The notes beneath the pieces were generated by a model. It was not told the origin of the DNA. It searched no databases and saw only the letters and a list, made by a program, of their open reading frames with translations. A stretch of DNA of 64,000 nt from JALORV01 sp963766365 (lineage in GTDB: Bacteria; Pseudomonadota; Gammaproteobacteria; Burkholderiales; Burkholderiaceae_F), in NCBI GenBank assembly GCA_963766365.1, contig CAVXZK010000013.1, positions 62,001 to 126,000 of the forward strand, written 5' to 3'. Below are positions 35,462 through 44,175 of the stretch, one piece after another. The translations under genes and the position numbers were made by a program. How positions within the stretch are numbered: position 1 is the stretch's first letter; each line of letters starts with the position of its first letter.

Positions 35462-35887
35462 TTACTTCACCTGCAGCCGCGAGATGTATTCGATCAGCGC
35501 GAGGATCCTGGCGCGTACAAAGGCCTCGGGGTCGTAGGGCGAGTCGAGGTAGTACTCGGCTGCCTTGATCCGGTAGGCACTACCCCATGTCGGCATGTCA
35601 CGCGAACCATGCCCGGGGACCGCCTTGGCGCCATCGATCGACTCGTAAAGCCGGTTGACCGGCAGGACGCCGTTATTTGCCTTGGCCAACGTGGTCAGGT
35701 CGGTCGGGCTCCTGGTCAGGTAGGGCCTGTTCGGGCCGTCACCGGCACCCTTCGGGCCATGACAACTCGCGCAGTTGGCGTCGTACTCGCGCTTGCCGAG
35801 ATCAACTTTGCCCTGGCCGAGCGCTCCGGTCGCTGCAATCGCAAGGCAGGCGCCGACAAGGGCCGCTTGGATGATCGGGCGTTTCAT
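35462..35887 (-). CDS. c-type cytochrome, exported, copy A
   Basis: 141 residues. Signal peptide IIQAALVGACLAIAATGALG to about residue 24, then the haem site CASCH (about 38-42) in YDANCASCHGPKGAGDG. The axial methionine is probably in RDMPTWGSAYR (about 98). Ends EYISRLQVK. A small soluble or membrane-attached periplasmic electron carrier. The protein at 48181-48612 has the same plan and a near-identical ending, so they are paralogues. Partner unknown. Confidence 0.88.
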   Translation of the reverse strand: MKRPIIQAALVGACLAIAATGALGQGKVDLGKREYDANCASCHGPKGAGDGPNRPYLTRSPTDLTTLAKANNGVLPVNRLYESIDGAKAVPGHGSRDMPTWGSAYRIKAAEYYLDSPYDPEAFVRARILALIEYISRLQVK

Positions 35888-36022
35888 CGTTTATCTCCTA
35901 TTGAGGTTAACACCCCGCTTTCAAGGTAGCCGGCCACCGAGCATCTGCCAGGCAGCTTCAGCAAGGCCTTGAGGAGGGTCAATCTTCAAGGTGTCACGGC
36001 TTCGCGCTACGCTCACACGGAC

Positions 36023-36226
36023 ATGGTTACCGATACCCCTCCTTCGGGTTCACGCCGCTGCGCGCAGTGCGGCACGGCGTTCCATTGCGGGGCCAACGAT
36101 TCCCGGCCGTGCTGGTGCGCGAGCCTGCCGCCTCTGGCCGCCGAACGCCTGGTCGCCGGCGCCGAGTGCGCATGCGAGGCCTGCCTGCGCCAGCGGCTGG
36201 TGCAGCGGCAGCACGCCGAGCGATGA
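36023..36226 (+). CDS. Cysteine-rich CWC-family protein
   Basis: 67 residues. The Cys pattern CAQCGTAFHCG, RPCWCASL and CACEACLRQRL is the CWC family, probably a small zinc- or other metal-binding protein. Start ATG at 36023; the last codons overlap the MaoC gene start (ATGA at 36223). No biochemical role is known. Confidence 0.82.
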   Translation: MVTDTPPSGSRRCAQCGTAFHCGANDSRPCWCASLPPLAAERLVAGAECACEACLRQRLVQRQHAER

Positions 36227-36696
36227 CTGTCGTCGTCTCGATCGATCAGTTGCGCGACGTTGTCGGTCGCGAGATCGCAGTCAGCGACTGGATCGAGGTC
36301 TCGCAGTCGATCATCGACGAGTTCGCGGAGGCTACTCGCGACGCACAGTGGATACACGTCGATACCGAACGCGCCGCACGTGAATCACCCTTCCGCGATG
36401 GCGCGGGCCGGCGCTGCACCGTGGCTCATGGCTTCCTGACGCTATCGCTGCTCACGGTGCTGATCGAAAACTGCCTGCGCGTTGCCGGTGTGCAGGCCGG
36501 CATGAATGTCGGCTTCGATCGCGTGCGCTTCGTCGCGCCGGTCCCGGCGGGCAGCCTGCTGCGCGGGCGCTTCGCGCTGGCGCATCTCGAAGACGTGCCC
36601 GGCAGCGTGCAACTCACCTGGCTGGTGACGATCGAGCGGCAGGGGGAGATGCGCCCCGCCCTCACCGCCGAGTGGCTGACGCGCCTGGTGCTGTAG
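36223..36696 (+). CDS. MaoC-like (R)-specific enoyl hydratase
   Basis: 157 residues, one hotdog fold. The hydratase motif lies in EFAEATRDAQWIHVDTERAA (about 30-49) with the catalytic Asp and His, and TVAHGFLTLSLLTVLIENC follows (about 64-82). An insertion FRDGAGRRC lengthens the loop before the TVAHGF strand. These enzymes add water to trans-2-enoyl-CoA, giving (R)-3-hydroxyacyl-CoA for PHA or fatty acid oxidation. Coupled by 4-bp overlap to the CWC gene. Confidence 0.85.
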   Translation: MTVVVSIDQLRDVVGREIAVSDWIEVSQSIIDEFAEATRDAQWIHVDTERAARESPFRDGAGRRCTVAHGFLTLSLLTVLIENCLRVAGVQAGMNVGFDRVRFVAPVPAGSLLRGRFALAHLEDVPGSVQLTWLVTIERQGEMRPALTAEWLTRLVL

Positions 36697-36779
36697 CGGC
36701 AGGGCGAAGCGCGCCCCGCAACACCTGCCGAGACGTCGGCGAGCGGCGCGCCGCTCCGCGGTCGGGCAGACGGGGAGCG

Positions 36780-37445
36780 CTACCTCTTCCGCGCCAACGT
36801 GAGGCCGTCACCGATCGGCAACAGCGCAACGTCGATGCGCTCATCGCGCTGCAGTTTGGCATTGAGCCACTGCAGCGCCGCGGTGTCGGCATCGGCCGAC
36901 GGTTCGACCTTGTCGACGACACGTCCGCTCCACAGCACGTTGTCGAACGCAATCAGCCCACCCGTACGCAGCAGCTTCAGGCAACGCTCGTAGTAGCCGT
37001 CGTAGTTCACCTTGTCGGCATCGATGAACGCGAAGTCATAGCGACCCGCCTCGCCGGTCGCGAGCCGAGCATCGAGCGTGTGCAGCGCCGGCTCGAGCAC
37101 CAGCTCGATCTTGTCGGCGACTCCGGCACGCTCCCAGTACGGGCGGCCGGTGCGCGTGAACTCGTCGCTGATGTCGCAGCCGAGCAGCCTCCCGTCCGCT
37201 GGCAGTGCCAACGCCACCGCCAGGGCGCTGTAACCGGTGAACACGCCGATCTCGATCGTGCGACGCGCGCCGATGAGCTTCACCAGCATCGCGAGCAGCG
37301 CGCCCTGCTCGGGAGAAATCTGCATGTTGGCGCGCGGATGCGAGGCGGTGGCCTCGCGCAGCTTCGCCAGTTCCGGATGCTCGCGGTTGTGCCGCACGAC
37401 ATAGTCGTGCAGGCGATCGTCGAGATTGAGCGTGCGGCGACTCAT
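36780..37445 (-). CDS. SAM-dependent O-methyltransferase (caffeoyl-CoA OMT-like)
   Basis: 221 residues from the ATG of 37445. The SAM-binding motifs are clear: TIEIGVFTGYSALAVALALP (about 62-81), YDFAFIDADKVNYDGYYE (about 135-152) with the divalent-metal Asp, and LIAFDNVLWSGRVVD. It methylates catechol- or hydroxyl-containing small molecules with SAM. It starts just one base after the stop of the MetE-like gene (TGAcATG), so the two are translated in series. Native substrate unknown. Confidence 0.9.
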   Translation of the reverse strand: MSRRTLNLDDRLHDYVVRHNREHPELAKLREATASHPRANMQISPEQGALLAMLVKLIGARRTIEIGVFTGYSALAVALALPADGRLLGCDISDEFTRTGRPYWERAGVADKIELVLEPALHTLDARLATGEAGRYDFAFIDADKVNYDGYYERCLKLLRTGGLIAFDNVLWSGRVVDKVEPSADADTAALQWLNAKLQRDERIDVALLPIGDGLTLARKR

Positions 37446-37446
37446 G

Positions 37447-38547
37447 TCAGTGCCCGGCCGGCCGCTCCGAAGGACTCTGAGCGCCCCCTGGGGGGGCAGC
37501 GGACGAAGCGAGCGTGGGGGCCCCCGTCGTGCCGTAGCGCTGGCGCGCAAGTTCCGCCCCCTTCCCCAGCGCGGCGAGCTTGGCGAGAGCGATCTCGCGC
37601 TTCATCGGCGCCATGCCGCAGTTGGTGCACGGGAAGAGATGCTCCTTCGCGACGAACTGCAGCGCTTTACCGATCGTGTCCGCGACCTGCTCCGGTGTCT
37701 CGACCACGTCGGAAGCCACGTCGATGACGCCGACCAGCAGGTCCTTGCCTTCGAGCAGCTTTATCAGGTGCATCGGCACCTTCGCGTTCATGCACTCCAG
37801 CGAGACCGCCTTGATCGTGCTCTTCGCGATCTCCGGAAAGATCTCCTCGTACTGGCGCCATTCCGAGCCGAGCGTCGACTTCCAGTCGACGTTGGCCTGG
37901 ATGCCGTAGCCGTAGCAGATATGCACGACCGTCATGCAAGTCAGTCCTTCGGCCGCACGGTCCAGTGCCTTGATGCCCCAGGCCTTGACGTCATCCATGT
38001 AGACGTTGAACGCGGGCTCGTCGAACTGGATCACGTCGACGCCATCTGCTTGCAGGGCACGCGCCTCCTGGTTCAGCAGTTCGGCAAACGCCATCGCCAT
38101 TTTCACGCGGTCGCCGTAGTAGCGGTCGGCGACGGTGTCGACGATCGTCATCGGCCCCGGCAGCGTGATCTTGAGCTTCTTCGTGGTGTGGCCCCGCGCA
38201 AGCTTTGCCTCGACCTGGTGCACGCGACCCTTGAGCTTCAGCGGCCCGACGACCTGCGGCACCATCGCCTTGTAGCGATCCTTGCGGATGCCCATTTCGA
38301 CCTTGTGCTCGAAGTCGATGCCCTCCACGTACTCGAGGAAGCCGTGTACGAAATGCTGGCGCGACTGTTCGCCGTCACCGACGATGTCGAGCCCGGCGTC
38401 TTCCTGCTCCTTCAGCCACAGCAGCGTCGCATCGCGCTTGGCGGCCGCGAGTTCCTCGCCGGCGAGCTTCCACTGCGGCCAGAGCTTGTCGGTTTCGGCG
38501 AGCCAGCCGGGCTTCGGCAGGCTGCCGGCGATGGTGGCTTCAAACAT
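37447..38547 (-). CDS. MetE C-domain-type methionine synthase (MesD-like)
   Basis: 366 residues from the ATG at 38547, with GAGGAG five bases upstream. It is the catalytic half of cobalamin-independent methionine synthase: IAGSLPKPGWL at the start, VIQFDEPAFNVYMDDV (about 178), HICYGYG (His-x-Cys zinc ligand, about 214) and CTNCGMAPM (Cys, about 325). The 'core' enzymes lack the N-terminal MetE half and use other methyl donors with a partner such as MesX. No such partner gene is seen here. The linked methyltransferase gene consumes SAM, which fits with methionine recycling. Confidence 0.85.
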   Translation of the reverse strand: MFEATIAGSLPKPGWLAETDKLWPQWKLAGEELAAAKRDATLLWLKEQEDAGLDIVGDGEQSRQHFVHGFLEYVEGIDFEHKVEMGIRKDRYKAMVPQVVGPLKLKGRVHQVEAKLARGHTTKKLKITLPGPMTIVDTVADRYYGDRVKMAMAFAELLNQEARALQADGVDVIQFDEPAFNVYMDDVKAWGIKALDRAAEGLTCMTVVHICYGYGIQANVDWKSTLGSEWRQYEEIFPEIAKSTIKAVSLECMNAKVPMHLIKLLEGKDLLVGVIDVASDVVETPEQVADTIGKALQFVAKEHLFPCTNCGMAPMKREIALAKLAALGKGAELARQRYGTTGAPTLASSAAPPGGAQSPSERPAGH

Positions 38548-38601
38548 TGGCGCGCTCCTCAAATCGAGGAATGAACGATACGCGCGGCACCGAAGAACGG
38601 C

Positions 38602-39474
38602 TCAGGCGGCGGTCTTCAGCTGCCCGACGAGCACATCCTTCTCGGCCCACAGGCCGTTGATCCACTCCTGCATGCGCGTGCGGAAGGTCGGGTCGCTGCC
38701 GTAGTCGCCGGCCAGCAACTCGGCCGGGATCTCGCGCTGCTGAACCCGGACCGTCACGCGCTGCAACCGGCCGGACAGCAGCGTCCAGAACTCGGGCGGT
38801 CCGTCCGGATAGACGATTGTCACATCGAGCAGCCGGTGGAACTGGTTGCCGAGCGTGGTCAGCGCCGTGGCGATGCCGCCGACCTTGGGCTTCAGCAGGT
38901 GCTCGTAGGGTGATTCCTGCGCATCGTGCTTGGCGCGGGTGAAGCGCGTGCCCTCCAGGAAGTTGATCACCGAGGTCGGCACGACGCGGAATTTCTCGCA
39001 GGCCTTGCGGGCACGCTCGAGGTCCTGCGCGCTCGAAGCCCCGCCCCGCCGCTGCATGAACGGGAAGTCGAGCGCCCACCAGGCGAGCCCGATCACAGGC
39101 ACCCACATCAGCTGCTTCTTCAGGAAGAACTTCAGCATCGGAATGCGACGGTTGAAGATCTTCTGCAGCACCAGGATGTCGACCCAACTCTGGTGGTTGC
39201 TCGACACCAGGTACCAGCCACGCGGGTCCAGGCCCTCGAGCCCCTGTACATCCCAGGAGGTATCGCCGACCCCGTCGATCCAGGCGTTGTTGACTCCGAT
39301 CCAGCCGGTGGCAATCGCGTTGAGCGCGCGATCCGTCACGTGCCGCACCACCGTGAAGGGAAGCAGCAGCTTGGCCAACGCGAAAGGCACCATCAGCACC
39401 ACGCCAAACAGCGTGTTCAGCGCGAGCACAGTGGATGCCAGGGCACCGCGCACGGCAGGAAGGATCGACGACAT
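38602..39474 (-). CDS. 1-acyl-sn-glycerol-3-phosphate acyltransferase-like protein (YihG type)
   Basis: 290 residues from the ATG at 39474. An N-terminal membrane helix (VLALNTLFGVVLMVPFALAK) precedes the acyltransferase domain: NHQSWVDIL (NHx4D, about 92), FNRRIPMLKFFLKKQL, FLEGTRFTRAKH (EGTR, about 172) and VYPDGPPEFW. It acylates a lysophospholipid or similar in the inner membrane; the match to YihG-like enzymes is better than to PlsC proper. Upstream start TTG 39483 is an alternative. Confidence 0.9.
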   Translation of the reverse strand: MSSILPAVRGALASTVLALNTLFGVVLMVPFALAKLLLPFTVVRHVTDRALNAIATGWIGVNNAWIDGVGDTSWDVQGLEGLDPRGWYLVSSNHQSWVDILVLQKIFNRRIPMLKFFLKKQLMWVPVIGLAWWALDFPFMQRRGGASSAQDLERARKACEKFRVVPTSVINFLEGTRFTRAKHDAQESPYEHLLKPKVGGIATALTTLGNQFHRLLDVTIVYPDGPPEFWTLLSGRLQRVTVRVQQREIPAELLAGDYGSDPTFRTRMQEWINGLWAEKDVLVGQLKTAA

Positions 39475-39698
39475 GGCGGGCAAGCGTACCGGACCACGCG
39501 GGCGCCCTGTCGGGTCCGGTCAAACGAAGCCGGCGCCGACGCGCAAGCCCGGCGTGGCATCGAATCGGCGGTGAGCAACCACTCTTTTCCAGCGTTGCCC
39601 CCTGCTGCAGCGCGCGGGTTGCAGCGGATAATCGGTCATCGAGCGGGGATCCGCAGTGGCGGAAGGCCCGCGCGTCCGTGGACGATCCACCACTGCCG

Positions 39699-40847
39699 AT
39701 GTACGCGTCTTCCGTCGAGCCCGAAACGCCCACCAGCGCGATGCTGGTACCGCTGCGTTACCGCCATGTCGCCTCGTTCGGCGAGAAGGTGCGGTGGCTC
39801 CCGCCGTACCGGCTGATTCCGTCGTTTGCCAGTGCGGACGGACAGAGCGCGGTGTACCGGCGCCGGTCGCAGGTCACGCTGACCAGCGATACGGAAAGCG
39901 ACATGGGCGGCCAGGCCACCAGCTTTGCGCTGCCCGACAGCGAAATGAAGGTGCGCATTGACCAGTACGGCTACGCCAAGCTGGTGCGGCCCGTGCGCTC
40001 AAACCAGCACGTGGACCCGCTCGCCAACCTGGTCGACGGCGCCGCCGACATGGAGCGCGACGCCGCGCTCGCGGTGTGTGCGCACCTCAACGAGCACGTG
40101 GAGGCAATGGCGAATCCGCAGCGCTGGACGCCATCGCCCGACCACCAGCTCGTGCCAATGAGCGTGCGGCCCTTTGCCGAGTCCACCCCGGAGATGCCGC
40201 GGCCGATCGGCGAGAAGAACGGCAAGCACGTCTACGACCCACAGGCGATGAACGACTACCTCGATGACCGCGCCAAGTGGATGAAGCGCCGGTTCGCGTG
40301 GGACGCCTCACAGAAGGAAATGCAGGAGCGCAGCCAGCGCGCCGCGCAGGGCGTCATCGAAGCGATGCGCGATCACCTGTTGGCCTGCCTGAAGGACATC
40401 CTGTGGCCGCTGCCGGTCACCGTCGCGTTCGACTTCGACGACGTGACTTCGGTGCGCATGGATGTGCAGCTGCCACTGCTGCCGACGCTGCCGGACCGTG
40501 AAGCCGCGATCGACTACGGCAATCGCGTCGCCGTGCGCCGCATGTCCGAAGTGGTCCACACGAAGCTGCACAACCGTCACGCGCTCGGACTGGTGCTGCG
40601 ACTGATGGGAGAAATCTTCGCGGCCTTGCCCACGGTGCAGCAGGTCACGGTATCCGGACGCCAGCAGCCGGCGGACAAACGGCCACCGCGGTATGTCATC
40701 ACGGCGCGCACAACGCGCAAAGCATGGTCCGCACTGCACCAGCGCGGTTCGGTGACCGGCGACGCCTTCCAGTGCCTGCAGGAGATCGAGTCGAAGTTCA
40801 ATCTCACCGGCCTCGGCGCGTTCCTGCCGATTGAGCCATTTAGCTGA
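39699..40847 (+). CDS. Hypothetical protein, 382 residues
   Basis: No known family recognised. The start is uncertain; ATG 39699 is chosen, a GTG at 39678 is possible. The protein is soluble, charged in the middle with a helical, Met/Lys/Glu-rich part (about 180-230: DDRAKWMKRRFAWDASQKEM) and ends with a beta-alpha stretch (FPLPVTVAFDFDD-like near 245, then LVLRLMGEIFAALPTVQQV). The N-terminal part carries RYRHVASFGEKVRWLPPYR. Coding potential is good throughout. It faces away from the acyltransferase gene and could be under its own promoter. Confidence 0.7.
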   Translation: MYASSVEPETPTSAMLVPLRYRHVASFGEKVRWLPPYRLIPSFASADGQSAVYRRRSQVTLTSDTESDMGGQATSFALPDSEMKVRIDQYGYAKLVRPVRSNQHVDPLANLVDGAADMERDAALAVCAHLNEHVEAMANPQRWTPSPDHQLVPMSVRPFAESTPEMPRPIGEKNGKHVYDPQAMNDYLDDRAKWMKRRFAWDASQKEMQERSQRAAQGVIEAMRDHLLACLKDILWPLPVTVAFDFDDVTSVRMDVQLPLLPTLPDREAAIDYGNRVAVRRMSEVVHTKLHNRHALGLVLRLMGEIFAALPTVQQVTVSGRQQPADKRPPRYVITARTTRKAWSALHQRGSVTGDAFQCLQEIESKFNLTGLGAFLPIEPFS

Positions 40848-40994
40848 ACGACGCCGCCGCAGTACCCGCCGCCGCGCCGGGACACGTCATCGTCGCCGGC
40901 GTGGATGACCTGGTGAAGAACACCAAGCTGTGATCGAGCCGGCTCGCCAGCTCGCATGCGCGGTCATGCGCAGTCTCGAACCTCCGCCGCCCCA

Positions 40995-41008
40995 TTGACA
41001 GCGGTCAA
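40995..41008. promoter_or_regulatory. FNR/FixK-type site A
   Basis: TTGACAGCGGTCAA (TTGAC-N4-GTCAA). The centre is about 66 bp before the ATG at 41068. A weak -10 (TAGTCT, 41030-41035) would put a transcript start near 41043, giving the classical -41.5 activator spacing. Confidence 0.68.
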
Positions 41009-41067
41009 CGGCGGCGCGCCGGCGCCCCGTAGTCTGGAAGGGCCAAGGTGGCGAACAGGAGATCGAG

Positions 41068-41373
41068 ATGAAACGCACGCCCACCGTTACGGCGCCCAGC
41101 CAGGACACAAGCCCGCCGCTGGTCGATGAGGCTTCGCGCGTTGTCGCGCGACCGGACGGTTACTACTGGGTGGCCGACAACGGTCGCCAGGAGTTCGGAC
41201 CGTTCGCCTCGGCGATCGATGCGCTCGCCGCTTTGCGAGAGGGGATCGAGACCGGCCTGGAACCCGGCGGGACCGTAGCCGAGGCAGAAGCCGAATTCGG
41301 CATTGCCGAGTGGGTCGATCCCGAGACCGGCATTCCGGCTGAGGAAGCGACCACGCGCCTCGAAGACCACTGA
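41068..41373 (+). CDS. Small hypothetical protein, first gene behind FNR site A
   Basis: 101 residues. AGGAG precedes the ATG. GYYWVADNGRQEFGPFASAI near residue 33 looks like a small beta domain (DUF-type found in stress loci), and the rest is acidic (GGTVAEAEAEFGIAEWVDPE). No catalytic residues. It is the leading gene before the PRPP synthetase paralogue, 8 bp away, so it should be co-transcribed with it. Confidence 0.75.
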   Translation: MKRTPTVTAPSQDTSPPLVDEASRVVARPDGYYWVADNGRQEFGPFASAIDALAALREGIETGLEPGGTVAEAEAEFGIAEWVDPETGIPAEEATTRLEDH

Positions 41374-41381
41374 GGCATTGC

Positions 41382-42335
41382 ATGCTGCTGTTCGCGCTGG
41401 ACGCCTCGCGCGACTTCGGCGCGCTGATCGCATCTGAACTCGGGCATCCGCTGGCTCCACACGAGGAGCGTACGTTCGAGGACGGCGAGCACAAGATCCG
41501 CCCGCTGGTCGATCCGGACGGCGAGGATGTGTTCGTCGTGGAGAGCCTGCACGGCGGCCCGGCTGCAAGCGGTGACGACAAGCTGGTGCGATTGCTGCTC
41601 TTCATCGCTGCGCTGCGCGACCACGGCGCGCGACGCGTCACCGCGGTCACGCCGTACCTTGCCTATGCGCGCAAGGACCGGCGCACCAAGCCCTTCGATC
41701 CGGTGTCGGTGCGCGTCATCGCGCAGTTGTTCGAAGCGGTCGGCTGCGACGGACTCATCACGCTCGAGGCGCACAACGTCGCCGCCTTCGACAACGCGTT
41801 CCGCCAGCGCGCCGTGAACCTCGATCCCTACGAACTCTTCACGGCGGCTGCCGCGAAGCTGGTCGGGGACGCGCCGGTGGTGGTCGCATCGCCCGACGTC
41901 GGCGGCGTGAAGCGCGTGCAACTGTGGCGCGAGGCTCTCGAGGCGGCCTGGCAGCAGCCGATCGGCCAGGCTTTCGTCGACAAGCGCCGCAGCGCCGGGG
42001 TCGTGAGTGGCGGCGAGATCGTCACCGGCGAGGTACGCGATTCGACCGTACTGATCCTCGACGACCTGATCGCCACCTTCGGGACGATCGAGCGGGCGGC
42101 GACCGCGCTGACAAAGGCGGGAGCGCGGCGCGTGTTCGCGTTTGCTGCGCATGGCCTGTTCGTGAGCCCGGCCACTGAATCGTTGCTGCGCGCACCGGTC
42201 GAGCGCGTGTTCGTCACCGATGCCGTGCCGTTGTTCCGCCTGACCGCGCCCGCTGCGCGCGAACGCGTCGAAGTGCTGCCGAGCGCTGCGCTCTTTGCGG
42301 CCGAGATCCGCAAGCAGCACACGGCCTGGTGGTAG
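41382..42335 (+). CDS. Ribose-phosphate pyrophosphokinase paralogue
   Basis: 317 residues. The PRPP synthetase fold: FEDGEHKIRPLVDPDGEDVF (flexible loop region), ATPYLAYARKDRRTKPFDPV-type catalytic Lys/Arg stretch around residue 88-105, ITLEAHN (His, about 128) and ASPDVGGVKRVQ. The usual PRPP loop is VDDMIDTAGT; here it reads LDDLIATFGTIERAA (about 226), which differs in key positions. It is therefore a divergent copy, perhaps making a phosphoribosyl donor for the phosphoribosyltransferases of the same cluster. The housekeeping prs must lie elsewhere. Confidence 0.88.
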   Translation: MLLFALDASRDFGALIASELGHPLAPHEERTFEDGEHKIRPLVDPDGEDVFVVESLHGGPAASGDDKLVRLLLFIAALRDHGARRVTAVTPYLAYARKDRRTKPFDPVSVRVIAQLFEAVGCDGLITLEAHNVAAFDNAFRQRAVNLDPYELFTAAAAKLVGDAPVVVASPDVGGVKRVQLWREALEAAWQQPIGQAFVDKRRSAGVVSGGEIVTGEVRDSTVLILDDLIATFGTIERAATALTKAGARRVFAFAAHGLFVSPATESLLRAPVERVFVTDAVPLFRLTAPAARERVEVLPSAALFAAEIRKQHTAWW

Positions 42336-42342
42336 GCCCGCC

Positions 42343-43395
42343 TCATTCGGCCGCGTCGGCCAGCAACGGCGTGAGCGCTGCGCGCGCCGCTGCCACATAG
42401 CGCTGCGCCTGCGGCTTCCAGCGCGCCGGCGTGCGCGGCTCGGCGTCGAGCAGGTGCGCCATCGCGAGCCGTGCCCGCACCAGCGCCCGATGCGCCGTGT
42501 AAAGCGCCATCACCGTCGGCGGCACAGAGTCCTGCAAGGCTGAAGCGCAGTGCGCGATCAGCCGCGGGCCGATCCAGTCGGCCCCGAGCATGCGGCACTC
42601 GAGATCGAGAAATGCCAGCTCGTCGAACGGGTCCACCTCGCGCAGAACACGATTGAACTCGAGGCAATCGATGACCACCGGCGTGCCATCCAGGCCGATG
42701 TGCTCCGGCCGGAGGTCGCCGTGCCCCTCGCGCAGATGCCCCGCCTCCGCGCGCCTGCCGAGCAACTCCGCGTGCCCACGCAGTGCGCGATCGAACTGAT
42801 CGAGCACATCGGCAGTCGCAGTCTCGTGAAACCCGGGCTGCAGCAGCACGCTCCGGTTCATCGCCTGTGAAGCGAGGAAGCGCTTCACGTAGGCGGGCCT
42901 GGCGAGCTGCACCGGCTCCGCACTCTGGAAGAACCGTGCGAGCCGCTCGCCCAGCCGAACGATGTCTTCGGTGGACACCGTGCCGGCAGACAGCGCCACG
43001 TCGAGCATCCGTTCGCGCGGAATGCGATGCATTTGCACCAGCCAATCGACGACCTGCCCGTCGGCCGGACCCTCGGCCCGGCCGATCGCCAGCGTGCCAT
43101 CGGACCGCGCGAGCAGAGGAACGACGCCTACATAGACGCCGGGGGCGAGCCGCCGGTTGAGGCGCACTTCCTCGCGACAATTGAATTCGCGCGCCGCCAG
43201 CGTCGAGAAGTCCAGGAACGACGTGCGCACCGGTTTCTTGAGCTTCAGCACGCGGTCACCTGCCAAAAACACCCATGACATGTGGGTTTCGATCACCGCC
43301 GGCGTGCCGCCGCCCGCATGCGCAGCCGCCGAGGCCAGGTAGCGGACCTTGTCCTCGAGCATGACGAGCGGTGCGTCCAGGGGGGCGGGCTGCAT
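42343..43395 (-). CDS. Aminoglycoside phosphotransferase-like kinase (COG2187)
   Basis: 350 residues. The kinase fold is seen in ETHMSWVFLAGDRVLKLKKPV (ATP-binding Lys, about 50), HGDLRPEHIGLDGTPVVIDCLEF (catalytic loop and DFG-like, about 227-245) and DELAFLDLECR. COG2187 proteins often carry a second AAA/kinase domain; this one stops before it. Probably phosphorylates a small molecule; not an antibiotic-resistance claim. Divergent from the hydrolase gene, with the perfect FNR-type palindrome between them. Confidence 0.85.
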   Translation of the reverse strand: MQPAPLDAPLVMLEDKVRYLASAAAHAGGGTPAVIETHMSWVFLAGDRVLKLKKPVRTSFLDFSTLAAREFNCREEVRLNRRLAPGVYVGVVPLLARSDGTLAIGRAEGPADGQVVDWLVQMHRIPRERMLDVALSAGTVSTEDIVRLGERLARFFQSAEPVQLARPAYVKRFLASQAMNRSVLLQPGFHETATADVLDQFDRALRGHAELLGRRAEAGHLREGHGDLRPEHIGLDGTPVVIDCLEFNRVLREVDPFDELAFLDLECRMLGADWIGPRLIAHCASALQDSVPPTVMALYTAHRALVRARLAMAHLLDAEPRTPARWKPQAQRYVAAARAALTPLLADAAE

Positions 43396-43431
43396 CTTTC
43401 GAGGTCGGCGCGGCCGCTCTCCCGGTCGGCG

Positions 43432-43445
43432 TTGACCGCGGTCAA
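43432..43445. promoter_or_regulatory. FNR/FixK-type site B, perfect palindrome
   Basis: TTGACCGCGGTCAA is its own reverse complement. It lies in the divergent gap between the kinase-like gene (start 43395) and the hydrolase (start 43531). With a transcript start near 43480 and TGTAAG around 43472-43477 as -10, the spacing fits activation of the hydrolase operon. Confidence 0.72.
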
Positions 43446-43530
43446 GGGCCGACTCGCGCGGCATCCGATCCTGTAAGTGGTGATTCCAATGCTATTCCCC
43501 TGAAGGCGTCTCCGCGCCGGGGAGGTCTTG

Positions 43531-44175
43531 ATGACCCGCATAGATGTCCGAATCGGGCTGCGCCGCTTGCCCGGGCTGCTCGATATGCCGGAAGGCGAAA
43601 TACACGGCCTCGTGATATTCGCGCACGGCAGCGGCAGCAGTCGCCTGAGCCCGCGCAACCAGTTCGTGGCCCGCCAACTGCACGCACGTGGCCTCGCGAC
43701 GCTGCTGTTCGACCTGCTGACCGACGACGAAGCGCTCGATCGGCGAAACGTGTTCGACATTCCTCTGCTCGCACGACGCCTCGGCGAAGCGATCGAGTGG
43801 CAGCAGTGTCTGACCGAAATCGCGCGCGTGCCAACGGGGCTCTTCGGCGCCAGCACCGGCGCGGCGGCGGCGCTGGTCGCGGCCGCGACCCACGGGCATC
43901 GGGTGAGCGCCGTCGTTTCGCGTGGCGGCCGACCGGATCTCGCCGGCCCCGCGCTGCCGCTGGTGCGTGCACCCACGCTGCTGATCGTCGGCGGCGCAGA
44001 CCAAGAAGTGCTCGAACTCAACCGCGAGGCCGCGGCGCAGATGACCTGCGAGCACGCGTTGCGCGTCGTCCCCGGTGCGACGCACCTGTTCGAAGAGCCG
44101 GGCACGCTTGAGACCGTCGCGACGCTCGCCGCCGACTGGCTCGCACTGCACCTGACGGAGGAGAGCCATGTCTGA
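43531..44175 (+). CDS. Alpha/beta hydrolase (dienelactone-hydrolase-like)
   Basis: 214 residues. GGAGG five bases before ATG 43531. The fold: GLVIFAHGSGSSRLSPRNQF (oxyanion), LFGASTGAAAAL (nucleophile Ser in GxSxG, about 112), IVGGADQEVLELNR (Asp) and VVPGATHLFEEPG (His). A cytoplasmic esterase-type enzyme. It overlaps the phosphoribosyltransferase start by 8 bp. In mycobacterial hypoxia loci a similar hydrolase domain is fused to this phosphoribosyltransferase. Confidence 0.9.
   Translation: MTRIDVRIGLRRLPGLLDMPEGEIHGLVIFAHGSGSSRLSPRNQFVARQLHARGLATLLFDLLTDDEALDRRNVFDIPLLARRLGEAIEWQQCLTEIARVPTGLFGASTGAAAALVAAATHGHRVSAVVSRGGRPDLAGPALPLVRAPTLLIVGGADQEVLELNREAAAQMTCEHALRVVPGATHLFEEPGTLETVATLAADWLALHLTEESHV

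Noticed and set aside
41828..43180. 450-codon minus frame over the PRPP synthetase and kinase genes
   Set aside because: Low-complexity Arg/Ala translation; the real genes in this stretch have clear motifs in other frames.
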